Shown in pieces: positions 5,856 through 13,352 of a DNA stretch of 18,978 nucleotides (the stretch's first letter is position 1; each line of letters opens with the position of its first letter). The stretch covers positions 1 through 18,978 of the forward strand of contig DAIUAM010000050.1 in the NCBI GenBank assembly GCA_036847185.1, read 5' to 3'. Both the position numbers and the translations under genes were made by a program. Below the pieces are notes generated by a model. The model did no database searches and was not told where the DNA came from. It saw nothing but the letters and a program-made list of their open reading frames with translations. The DNA is from UBA4738 sp002413305. GTDB taxonomy: Bacteria; Actinomycetota; UBA4738.

Positions 5856-7151
5856 TCAGAGACCCCCCATCGCCTCGCGGGCCGGAATGCGGGCGGCGCG
5901 CAGGGCGGGGACCGCGCCGGCCAGCAGAGCCAGGAGCGTCGCGCCCAAGACCGCGCCGACCAGGGCCGTGACCGGGGTCACCAGCCGCACCCCGACCAGG
6001 CCCTGGGACTGCAGGTAGCCGTTCACCACCTCCGCCACCGTCCAGGCCAGGGCCCAGCCGGTGGCGGCTCCGACCAGCCCCCCGATCAGCCCCTGCACCG
6101 AGGCCTCGATCAGGAAGACCTGCAGGACGTCACGGTCCCGGGCGCCGATCGCCTTCAGGACACCGATCTCCTGGCGCCGCGCCCGGACCGCGTTCAGGAG
6201 CGCGTCGGTGACGCCGATCGCCGCGATCCCCAGTGCGATGAGCCCGATCGCGGTCAGCACGATCTCCACCACGTGGAGGTATCGCTGGACGGTGTCGATG
6301 AGGCTCTGCGGGGCGGAGGTCGAATACCCGAGGCGGCCGATGGCGTCCACCAGCCGCGGCACGTCGTCAAGGGAGGTCGCCTCCACTAGGAACGCCGCGA
6401 ACGGCGGGGTGGAGAACCGGCCCGTCGGATCAGGGCCGGAGCTGATGTACCGCTGGGCGGCCCGAACGACCGGGGCCGGGGCCAGGACCACGCCGTCCGC
6501 CGCCTCCTGGGCCACCACGCCCACCACGGTGGCCCGGGTCCACCGGCCCCAGACGTCGTCCGCGTCCGTGCCCACGAAGCGGGGTGCGGCCAGCTCCAGC
6601 TGCGTCCCGAGCACCCGGGCCGGCTCGTTCGGATCGACGCCCACGTCCTCGAGGTAGGTCCGGGTGACCGCCACCTCGGTCGCGGACGAGGCGGCGGGCA
6701 ACCGCCCCGCGGAGACGCTGAGCGGGAACAGGTCCGGGTTGGCCAGGTCGATGCCCACCACGCCGTCCACGAAGGGACGGACGCCCTGGTCTGAGGGGTC
6801 GGCTGGGCTGGCCGCCGCGCCACGCGTCGAAGGAGGCACGTAGGTCGGGGGGTCCGGGGGCACGATAACCTCCTTCGCCACCACGACCGCGGAGACCCCG
6901 CGCACGCCGCGAAGGGCGCCGATGCGTCGGAGCGCCGCGTCGTCGAGGTTCGACCCCTCCACCCGGATCGTGGCCAGTGGTCCGCCCTTCGTGAGCTGCC
7001 CGATGACCCGTGTCTTCGCCGTGGTGGCGATGATCAGCAGGGCGGTCAGCAGCGTGGCGGCCAGCGCCACGGCCAGGATGGTCAGCAGGCACCGCCCCAG
7101 GCGGCGGGTGACATCGCGAAGGGCCAGGCGGAGCCCATCGCGGAGCCTCAC
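5856..7151 (-). CDS. FtsX/MacB-type ABC transporter permease
   Basis: This 431-residue protein starts at GTG 7151, which overlaps the ATPase stop (GTGA); an upstream in-frame extension lies inside the ATPase gene and is rejected. The layout is typical of MacB/FtsX permeases. One N-terminal helix (about 17-40, LTILAVALAATLLTALLII) is followed by a large extracytoplasmic domain. Three C-terminal helices follow, near VLTAIGLIALGIAAIGVTDAL, ASVQGLIGGLVGAATGWALA and the last LVGAVLGATLLALLAGAVPAL. The coupling-helix-like RARRQEIGVLKAIGAR motif follows the second helix. With the upstream ATPase it would form a mechanotransmission-type exporter or lipoprotein/peptide release complex. The substrate is unknown. 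Confidence 0.9.
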   Translation of the reverse strand: MRLRDGLRLALRDVTRRLGRCLLTILAVALAATLLTALLIIATTAKTRVIGQLTKGGPLATIRVEGSNLDDAALRRIGALRGVRGVSAVVVAKEVIVPPDPPTYVPPSTRGAAASPADPSDQGVRPFVDGVVGIDLANPDLFPLSVSAGRLPAASSATEVAVTRTYLEDVGVDPNEPARVLGTQLELAAPRFVGTDADDVWGRWTRATVVGVVAQEAADGVVLAPAPVVRAAQRYISSGPDPTGRFSTPPFAAFLVEATSLDDVPRLVDAIGRLGYSTSAPQSLIDTVQRYLHVVEIVLTAIGLIALGIAAIGVTDALLNAVRARRQEIGVLKAIGARDRDVLQVFLIEASVQGLIGGLVGAATGWALAWTVAEVVNGYLQSQGLVGVRLVTPVTALVGAVLGATLLALLAGAVPALRAARIPAREAMGGL

Positions 7152-7843
7152 TCGGGCACGACCCTTCCGGCGACCAGCCGCAGCCGCTGGGCGGCCCGTC
7201 GCGCCAGCGCCCGGTTGTGGGTGACCACCAGGAGGGTGCATCCCCGGTCGTCGTGGAACGATTCGAGCAGCCGGATCACGGCCTCCGCGGAACCCTCGTC
7301 CAGGTTGCCCGTCGGCTCGTCCGCCAGGAGCAGGGAGGGGCCGTTGGCCAGCGCCCGGGCCATCGCCACCCGCTGCCGCTCGCCGCCCGAAAGGTGGCTG
7401 GGGCGGTGCCGGGTCCGGTCTCCCAATCCCACCGCGGCCAGCAGGTCTGCGGCATGGGTTCGGCGTGCGGCCGCCGGAACCCCGGCCAGCGCGCAGGCCA
7501 GTTCGACGTTCTCTGCCGCGGTGAGGGAATCGAGGAGCCCGAAGTGCTGGAACACGAACCCGACGGTCTCGCGGCGGTAGGCGGCCAGTGCGTCCCCGGC
7601 CAGCGAGGACAGGTCCGCAGAGCCGACCCGGACCGAGCCCGATTGGACCCGGTCCAGCCCGCCCACCAGGCCGAGCAGGGTGCTCTTCCCGGAGCCCGAC
7701 GGGCCCATCAGGACGCAGTAGCCACCCGGAGCGACCTCGAACCCAACCCCGTCCAGGATCGGGAGCGGTCCGGTCGGAGATCGGTAGGCGTGACGAAGGC
7801 CGCTCACCGACACGCCGACCCCGCCATCCACCCTTCGCATCAT
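7148..7843 (-). CDS. MacB/LolD-type ABC transporter ATP-binding protein
   Basis: This protein has 231 residues from ATG 7843 (or 230 from the adjacent ATG at 7840). All ABC motifs are present: Walker A GPSGSGKST (47-55), Q-loop VFQHFGLL (97-104), signature LSGGERQR (151-158), Walker B LLLADEPTGN (171-180) and the switch histidine in VVTHN. The spacing and the EPTGNLD sequence match the MacB/LolD/FtsE group that partners FtsX-like permeases. No strong ribosome binding site precedes either ATG. The frame is open further upstream into the kinase gene, but that part is not ABC-like. The gene overlaps the permease start by 4 bp and is probably co-transcribed with it. Confidence 0.93.
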   Translation of the reverse strand: MMRRVDGGVGVSVSGLRHAYRSPTGPLPILDGVGFEVAPGGYCVLMGPSGSGKSTLLGLVGGLDRVQSGSVRVGSADLSSLAGDALAAYRRETVGFVFQHFGLLDSLTAAENVELACALAGVPAAARRTHAADLLAAVGLGDRTRHRPSHLSGGERQRVAMARALANGPSLLLADEPTGNLDEGSAEAVIRLLESFHDDRGCTLLVVTHNRALARRAAQRLRLVAGRVVPE

Positions 7844-7928
7844 CCCCAATCCGGTTCGAAATGGCGCCGTCGAGCAGGAGCGCGTAAGGGTTCTGTAACC
7901 GGCCGTCGGCGCAGCAGTGAGGCGGTGG
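7844..7928 (-). promoter_or_regulatory. Gap between kinase and ABC genes with direct repeats, candidate response-regulator site
   Basis: This 85-base gap holds two GTAA boxes (7884-7887 and 7895-7898) exactly 11 bases apart. The second also closes the inverted pair GGTT/AACC (7889-7892 with 7897-7900). OmpR-family regulators usually bind direct repeats with about one helical turn of spacing. The neighbouring OmpR-type regulator is therefore a natural candidate to bind here and control the ABC operon. This is inference from spacing only. Confidence 0.3.
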
Positions 7929-9164
7929 TCAGCCGGCGGTGCCGTCCATGGGCAGGCGGACCTCGAACCGGCACCCCTGCCCTTCGTTGCGCACGCTGAC
8001 CTCGCCGCGGTGCGCCTCCACGATGCCGCGCACGATGGCCAGCCCGAGCCCGCCGCCGCCGTCCCCGCTCGGGGTCCGGGCGGCCGTCCCCCGAAACGCC
8101 AGGTCGAACACCCGGTCCAGGTCCTGGTCCGGGATGCCACCGCATCCGTCCTCGACCGCGACGTAGGCCTGGCTGGCCTCCACGCCGGTCTCCACCCAGA
8201 CCGTCCCGTCGCTCGGGGTGTGTCGGATGGCGTTCTGCAGGAGGTTCCGAACGACGCGGGTCATCTCCAGGGTCGAAAGGGCCAGCGGCGGGCCCTCCGA
8301 GCACATCCGGCCCTCCAGCCGCACGCCCTTGGCCCTGGCGAACACCGACGCCGTGGCCATGGCGTCCGAGACCAGTTCGCTGAGGGAGGCTTGGACCAGA
8401 TGCAGGTTGAGCGCTCCGGCCTGGATCACGGACAGCTCGAACAGGTCGTCCACCAGGCCCGCCAGGCGATCGGCTTCGACGCACAGGGTGTCGTAGTAGG
8501 AAGCGACCGTGGCGGGGTCCGAGACCACTCCGTCCTGGAGGGCCTCCACCATCGCCCGGATGCCCGCCAGCGGGGTCCGCAGGTCGTGCGAGACCCAGGC
8601 CACCAGCTCGCGCCGCGAGGCCTCCAGGGCTCGCTCCTTGCGGTGCGCCTCCTGCAGCCGGACCGACATCGCGGCGAGCTCGTCGGCCAGGTGGGCGAAC
8701 TCCGCCGGCGAGGACCGCTCCGCCGTCGAGGTCGGCGCACCCGGCATGGCCACCTCGCCTTCGCCGATCCGTCTGGTGGCTTCGGCCAGGGAACGGCTCG
8801 CTCCGGCCACCCGCCGCCCCAGGATGATGGCGCCCAGCAGTCCCACCGTCCCGGCGGCGGCCAGGATCACGAACAGCATCCGCAGGTCGTGGACCGAGAG
8901 GAACATGGCGTCGGCGGCGGCCACCGACGCCGCGGCCGTCGCTGCGATGGTGGTGAGCGCCACGCCGGTGGCCTGGGTCATGATCGAGCGCCGCCGGAGC
9001 GCGAAGAGCGCGGCCGATCCCAGCACGAACACGGCCAGCGACGCTCCCCCCGCGATGCCCGCCATCCGGAGCGCATCCGCAAGGGTCATCCCCACCGCCC
9101 AGGACAGCCCGGCCACGACCAGGGCGCCCGCGACCAGCACGATCCAGAAGGAGCGCGGCCTCAT
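7929..9164 (-). CDS. Sensor histidine kinase of a two-component system
   Basis: This 411-residue protein starts at an ATG overlapping the regulator stop (ATGA). About four hydrophobic segments in the first 116 residues form the membrane sensor part, with very short loops and no large extracytoplasmic domain. A HAMP-like linker (about 116-172) follows. The HisKA domain has the phospho-acceptor H193 in WVSHDLRTPL. The ATPase domain shows the N box NLLQNAIRHTP (307-317), the G1 box DGCGGIP and the G2 box GGGGLGLAI (369-377). The lack of an external sensor suggests it detects a membrane signal or a partner such as the adjacent ABC transporter, as intramembrane-sensing kinases do. That link is inference. 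Confidence 0.95.
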   Translation of the reverse strand: MRPRSFWIVLVAGALVVAGLSWAVGMTLADALRMAGIAGGASLAVFVLGSAALFALRRRSIMTQATGVALTTIAATAAASVAAADAMFLSVHDLRMLFVILAAAGTVGLLGAIILGRRVAGASRSLAEATRRIGEGEVAMPGAPTSTAERSSPAEFAHLADELAAMSVRLQEAHRKERALEASRRELVAWVSHDLRTPLAGIRAMVEALQDGVVSDPATVASYYDTLCVEADRLAGLVDDLFELSVIQAGALNLHLVQASLSELVSDAMATASVFARAKGVRLEGRMCSEGPPLALSTLEMTRVVRNLLQNAIRHTPSDGTVWVETGVEASQAYVAVEDGCGGIPDQDLDRVFDLAFRGTAARTPSGDGGGGLGLAIVRGIVEAHRGEVSVRNEGQGCRFEVRLPMDGTAG

Positions 9165-9850
9165 GGTTCGAACCGGTACCCGACGCCCCACACCGTGCGG
9201 ATGTGCGACGGAGTGGCGGGGTCCTGTTCGACCTTCTCCCGGAGCCGGCGGACATGGACCGTGACCGTGGACACGTCGCCGAACGTGTAGCCCCACACGC
9301 GTTCGAGCAGCTCCTCGCGCCGGAACACCGTGCGAGGATGGGCCATCAGGAACACCAGGAGGTCGAACTCCCGGACCGTCAGCGCCGCGGGGGCGCCACC
9401 GACCCGGACATCCCGCGCTCCGACGTCCACCTCGATGTCCCCGGCACTGAGCGTCGCGGGGGTGGATCCCGCAGGTGCCGGCGCTCCCTGAGACCGACGC
9501 AGCACGGACTTGACCCGGGAGACCAGCTCTCTCGGCGAGAACGGCTTGGCGACGTAGTCGTCGGCGCCGAGGTCCAGGCCAGCCACCCGGTCGCTCTCGT
9601 CGCCGCGCGCGGTGAGCATGATCACCGGTATCGGGGCCGCCGCACGGACTCGGCGGAAGACCTCCAGCCCGTCCAGCCCCGGCAGCATGAGATCCAGGAC
9701 CATCAGGTCGGGCGGCGCGGCCAGGGCGAGCTCGACGGCGGCCACCCCGTCCGCGGCCCGCTCGACCGCGAATCCCTCCCGCTCGAGGTACCGGCAGACG
9801 ACGTCCGCGACCGTCGCGTCATCCTCGACCACCAGCACGCGCGTCCCCAC
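9161..9850 (-). CDS. OmpR/PhoB-family response regulator
   Basis: This 229-residue protein starts at GTG 9850, chosen because GAGGAG lies just upstream; an in-frame start at 9913 would add a tail unlike the family. The receiver domain has the acidic pair E9/D10-D11, phospho-acceptor D53 in VLDLMLPG, T80 and K102 (AKPFSP). The C-terminal winged-helix DNA-binding domain includes LTVREFDLLVFL, REELLERVWGY and VTVHVRRLREK. It pairs with the kinase downstream through a 4-bp overlap. Likely targets are the ABC operon that follows and perhaps its own promoter. Confidence 0.96.
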   Translation of the reverse strand: MGTRVLVVEDDATVADVVCRYLEREGFAVERAADGVAAVELALAAPPDLMVLDLMLPGLDGLEVFRRVRAAAPIPVIMLTARGDESDRVAGLDLGADDYVAKPFSPRELVSRVKSVLRRSQGAPAPAGSTPATLSAGDIEVDVGARDVRVGGAPAALTVREFDLLVFLMAHPRTVFRREELLERVWGYTFGDVSTVTVHVRRLREKVEQDPATPSHIRTVWGVGYRFEP

Positions 9851-9919
9851 GGCTCCTCGATGGTAGGCGGGTACGGGCGAAGGTGCCGCACCGGCACCCC
9901 CTGGATGGGCCACCGTGCC

Positions 9920-11335
9920 TCACCACGTCGTCCTCAGCAGGAGTTGGATGGCCAGCCCGGCCCCCAGAGTCAGCGTCAGCCATGTCCGGAGGGCCACCGT
10001 CGCGTCGGCCGAGGCCAGGTCCGCTTGCGGCCGGGCCACGACCGACGAGCCCACCGCCAGGATCCACGGCGCGATCGGGAGCCAGATCCGCTCCACCTCC
10101 GCCTTCGACAATCCGGACGCGTCCGACAGCGCCATCGCCAGGAGCCCGCCGCCGACCAGCAGCCACACCCCTCGGTCCCGGAGCCTGGCCAGGCCCACCG
10201 CCGTGGCGGGGCCCAGGACGACGGCGAACGCTCCGAGGTCTCCGTACCAGAAGTAGCTCTGGGGCCGGAACCTCGCCACCCCGGTGCGGTACTGGACCAG
10301 GCTGGCCCGGAGCCCTTCGAACCACCAGAACCCCGCGATGCCGGAGGCCAGCACCACCGCACCGACCCCCACCGCCGCCAGCAGGATCGGCACAAGACGC
10401 CGGCGGGCGACGGCCACCAGTGCCGGGATCACGGCCAGCACGGCCACGCCGTAGGTGAGCAGAAGCGCGACGCCGAAGGTCACGCCCCCGGCCAGCGCCA
10501 GCCCCGCCGAACGACGGCCGGTGCGATGGAGCGACAGGACCAGCAGCGCCACGGCCCACGCCTCCACGCCGGCGAAGAACGCGTCACCGGTGGTCGCGAC
10601 CCACACCGCGGCGGGGGCGAAGGCGACGAAGGGCGCGGCCGCCCGGGCGGTCCGTTCGCCTGCCACCTCCCGGACGGCGACCAGCACGGCCGGGACCATG
10701 GCCGCGCCCCCCAGGATCTCCAAGGCGGCCTCCCACCCCGGTCCCCCCAAGCCGGCACGGTTCATCGCCCACAGCAGGAGGACCATGCCGGGCGGGTGGG
10801 CCCGGACGTGCTGATGGAGCCGTCCGATGGTCGAGACGAAGTGCGACAGGAACACCCCCGGGCTCCCGATCAGGCGGACGTCGGCCAGGTAGTCGTTCGG
10901 GAAGTGCAGGGGCCGGGTGAGCTCGGCCGCCCCGTCGGCGAGCGCCACGGCCACGGCCCACGCGGCCGCGCCGAGGAAGGCGACAACCAGGAGGCGGCGC
11001 CACCCGAGGTCGGCGACGAGCCTGGGGGCGAACAGGACGACCACCGCCGCGATGGCCACAGGGATGAGCGCGGTCGGCGGCAGGTGGGGATCGAACCGAG
11101 CCACCAGCGGCGCCGCGAAGATGACGGTCCGCGGATCCCGCGCGACGAGTCTTGCCCCCAGGACGTGGCTGACGAGGATCAGCCCGGCCCAGGCCAGCAG
11201 AGCGAGACCCGTGCGCGTCGCCGGCCCGGCCGGCCTTCGGCGACCGGTCGCCTCGGACGAAAGGTTCGATCGGGTCGGGCGCGGCCGTGCGATGCCGGTC
11301 CGGCGCGTGGCGGAACGGAGCGGAACGCCCACCAT
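9920..11335 (-). CDS. GT-C-type membrane glycosyltransferase (GT39/ArnT-like)
   Basis: This 471-residue protein has about ten membrane helices after a basic cytoplasmic N-terminus. The loop after the early helices carries FPNDYLADVRLIGSPG and then HPPG (180-183), a motif common in GT-C enzymes that use polyprenyl-phosphate sugars. A later loop contains RFRPQSYFWYGDLG. It would transfer a sugar to a lipid or protein at the outer face of the membrane; donor and acceptor are unknown. The ATG at 11335 has only a weak ribosome binding site, and starts slightly downstream are possible. It is divergent from the GT2 gene and points the same way as the two-component genes, 69 bases before them. It may belong functionally to the glycan block. 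Confidence 0.8.
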   Translation of the reverse strand: MVGVPLRSATRRTGIARPRPTRSNLSSEATGRRRPAGPATRTGLALLAWAGLILVSHVLGARLVARDPRTVIFAAPLVARFDPHLPPTALIPVAIAAVVVLFAPRLVADLGWRRLLVVAFLGAAAWAVAVALADGAAELTRPLHFPNDYLADVRLIGSPGVFLSHFVSTIGRLHQHVRAHPPGMVLLLWAMNRAGLGGPGWEAALEILGGAAMVPAVLVAVREVAGERTARAAAPFVAFAPAAVWVATTGDAFFAGVEAWAVALLVLSLHRTGRRSAGLALAGGVTFGVALLLTYGVAVLAVIPALVAVARRRLVPILLAAVGVGAVVLASGIAGFWWFEGLRASLVQYRTGVARFRPQSYFWYGDLGAFAVVLGPATAVGLARLRDRGVWLLVGGGLLAMALSDASGLSKAEVERIWLPIAPWILAVGSSVVARPQADLASADATVALRTWLTLTLGAGLAIQLLLRTTW

Positions 11336-11349
11336 CCGATCGTAGGTTT

Positions 11350-11362
11350 CGGCCCGGGGCCG
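11350..11362. promoter_or_regulatory. Palindrome in the divergent promoter region
   Basis: CGGCCC G GGGCCG is a perfect palindrome with a single central base, in the 85-base gap between the divergent GT-C and GT2 genes. It could be an operator for both directions. In this GC-rich background, a palindrome made only of G and C carries limited weight. Confidence 0.25.
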
Positions 11363-11420
11363 GCAGTCCGCACGGCAGGCTTGTTCCTCGAATCGTAAGC
11401 AGCCGCGGGCTTGAGGGGCG

Positions 11421-12104
11421 GTGGTCGTCGGTAAGGTCGAGAGCGTGATCGATGTCGTTCTTCCGGTGCTCGACGAGGCCGCGGCCATCCCCTGGGTGCT
11501 GAGCCGATTCCGGGAGCCCTTCCGGCCGCTGGTGGTCGACAACGGTTCGACGGACGGCTCCCCGGATCTGGCGGCCCGCCTCGGCGCGCGGGTCGTCGTC
11601 GAGCCCCGGCGGGGGTTCGGCGCCGCGTGTTTCGCCGGGCTGGAGGCCGCGGAGACCGACGTGGTGTGCTTCATGGACTGCGACGGATCGCTGGACCCGG
11701 CGCAACTGCCCCTGGTCGCCGACCCGGTGCTCGGGGGGGCGGCAGACCTGGCCATCGGGTCCCGCCATGCCGAGCGGGGCGCGTGGCCGCTCCATGCCCG
11801 GGTGGCGAACCGCCTGCTTGCACGCCGAGCCGGCCGCCGCGCGGGGGTGCCGCTGACCGACCTCGGGCCCATGCGGGCCGCTCGCCGCGCAGCCCTGCTG
11901 TGGCTGGGCATCGAAGACCGCCGGTCGGGGTGGCCCCTGGAGATGGTGGTTCGGGCCATCGACGCCGGATGGACGATCCGGGAGGTACCCACCGACTATC
12001 GGGCCCGGTCGGGCCGCTCGAAGGTGACCGGCACGATGGGCGGAAGCCTCCGAGCGGTCCGGGACATGGCAGTGGTCCTCCGCCGCCTGGAGCGCGCGAC
12101 GTGA
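11421..12104 (+). CDS. Family 2 glycosyltransferase (DPM-like)
   Basis: This 227-residue protein has a GT-A fold. Visible motifs are DVVLPVLDEAAAIPWVL, VDNGSTDGS, FMDCDGSLDP (the metal-binding acidic motif), and a C-terminal TDYRARSGRSKVTGT similar to polyprenyl-phosphate sugar synthases. It lacks membrane helices, so it is probably cytoplasmic or membrane-associated. It may charge a polyprenyl carrier that the divergent GT-C enzyme uses, which is inference. GTG 11421 is given as start, but GTG 11445 fits the family N-terminus as well and has an AAGG upstream. The stop overlaps the next start by 4 bp. Confidence 0.9.
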   Translation: MVVGKVESVIDVVLPVLDEAAAIPWVLSRFREPFRPLVVDNGSTDGSPDLAARLGARVVVEPRRGFGAACFAGLEAAETDVVCFMDCDGSLDPAQLPLVADPVLGGAADLAIGSRHAERGAWPLHARVANRLLARRAGRRAGVPLTDLGPMRAARRAALLWLGIEDRRSGWPLEMVVRAIDAGWTIREVPTDYRARSGRSKVTGTMGGSLRAVRDMAVVLRRLERAT

Positions 12105-12757
12105 CCAGTCCGGCCCACGGCGGCGGCCCGTCCGAGGTGCTGGTCATCGCGAAGGCGCCGGTCGCCGGCCGGGTCAAGACCCGGCTGTGCCCACCACTCA
12201 CCTTCGACCAGGCTGCCGGGCTCGCCGAGGCGGCCCTGGTCGACACCCTCGAAGCGGTCGCGGGGTCGCGATCGGCTCGGCGGACCCTGGTGCTGGACGG
12301 CGAACCCGGCCCGTGGTTGATCCCGGGGTTCCGCGTGGTGCCGCAGTGGGACGGCGGGCTCGACGTTCGGCTCGCGGCAGCCTTCGACCACGCGGAGGGA
12401 CCGGCTCTGCTGGTCGGCATGGACACCCCGCAGGTCACGCCGGGCCTCCTCGATGCGTGCCTCGACCTCCTGGCGGGTCCTGCGGTCGATGCCGTGCTCG
12501 GGCTGGCGGAGGACGGCGGCTGGTGGGCCATCGGGCTCCGCCGCGCGGATCCGAGGGTCTTCCTGGGCGTGCCCATGAGCACCTCGACGACCGGGCGGGC
12601 CCAGTGGGCCCGGCTGCGGAGACTGGGGCTCCGGTGCGCCGCGCTCCCGAAGCTGCGGGACGTCGACCGGTTCGACGACGCGGTGGCCGTCGCCGCCCGC
12701 GTTCCCGGCTCGCGCTTCGCCCGTGTCCTCACCGGGGTTCACGCCGGGAGGGCGTGA
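12101..12757 (+). CDS. DUF2064 / TIGR04282-type nucleotidyl- or glycosyl-transferase
   Basis: This 218-residue protein starts at a GTG overlapping the GT2 stop. The family is marked by IAKAPVAGRVKTRL near the N-terminus (a GT-A nucleotide-sugar loop), LVGMDTPQVTPGLLD in the middle, and LAEDGGWWAIGLR. Database names for this family include rSAM/selenodomain-associated transferase and arsenosugar biosynthesis glycosyltransferase, but no radical-SAM or arsenic gene is present here, so those roles should not be assumed. It lies between a GT2 enzyme and a methyltransferase in one operon, which suggests joint action on a glycan or small glycoside. Confidence 0.9.
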   Translation: MTSPAHGGGPSEVLVIAKAPVAGRVKTRLCPPLTFDQAAGLAEAALVDTLEAVAGSRSARRTLVLDGEPGPWLIPGFRVVPQWDGGLDVRLAAAFDHAEGPALLVGMDTPQVTPGLLDACLDLLAGPAVDAVLGLAEDGGWWAIGLRRADPRVFLGVPMSTSTTGRAQWARLRRLGLRCAALPKLRDVDRFDDAVAVAARVPGSRFARVLTGVHAGRA

Positions 12758-12761
12758 GCCG

Positions 12762-13352
12762 GTGAACGGCGCGCTCAGCCTTCGCACCTCCGACGGCTTC
12801 GCGCTCGCCCTCCATCGCAACCGGTGGATGGGGCCGGCCAGCCCGGCCGATCTGAGGCTGCTTGGCCGGATCCTGCCTCCGGTGCTGGACGTCGGGTGCG
12901 GTCCGGGCCGGCTGATCCGCGCCCTCGCCGAGCGGGGGATCGTGGCGCTCGGCATCGACGCCGCGCCCAGCGCGGTGGACATCGCCGGATCGCGAGGGCT
13001 GCCGGTGCTGCGACGTTCGATCTTCGAGCGGATCCCCGGGGCCGGCCGGTGGGGGAGCGCCCTCCTGGTCGATGGCAGCGTGGGGATCGGTGGGGACCCA
13101 GAGGCGCTGCTGCGGCGCATCGCGGGCCTGCTCCGACCGGGAGGCCGCGTCCTGGTCGAAGCCGAACCACCGGGCGCGCCGACCGGGACCATGTGGGCTC
13201 GGATCGAGAACGGCGGGGAGGTCGGGCCGACGTTCCCGTGGGCCCGTGTGGGGATCGACCGGCTCGCCCAGGTGGCCCGGCCGGCGGGGCTGCGCGCCGC
13301 CGAGACGTGGAGCGCCGACCGGAGATGGTTCGGCGTCCTGGACCGGCCGTGA
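12762..13352 (+). CDS. Class I SAM-dependent methyltransferase
   Basis: This 196-residue protein starts at GTG 12762 with GGGAGG upstream at 12746-12751. The SAM-binding motif I is VLDVGCGPGRLIRALAERG, followed by the acidic residue in ALGIDAAPSAV (motif II). Motif IV is around LLVDGSVGIGGDPEALL, then LLRPGGRVLVEAEPPG. The substrate is unknown. The gene follows the DUF2064 stop by four bases, and its stop overlaps the molybdoenzyme start (GTGA), so all four genes appear co-translated. Confidence 0.9.
   Translation: MNGALSLRTSDGFALALHRNRWMGPASPADLRLLGRILPPVLDVGCGPGRLIRALAERGIVALGIDAAPSAVDIAGSRGLPVLRRSIFERIPGAGRWGSALLVDGSVGIGGDPEALLRRIAGLLRPGGRVLVEAEPPGAPTGTMWARIENGGEVGPTFPWARVGIDRLAQVARPAGLRAAETWSADRRWFGVLDRP

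Noticed and set aside
9203..11398. 731-codon plus-strand open frame
   Set aside because: It spans the antisense of three well-supported minus-strand genes and is rich in Arg, Gly, Pro and His with no motif.
12101..12757. Assignment to arsenosugar biosynthesis
   Set aside because: The family name suggests it, but no radical-SAM, ArsM or other arsenic gene is in the window.
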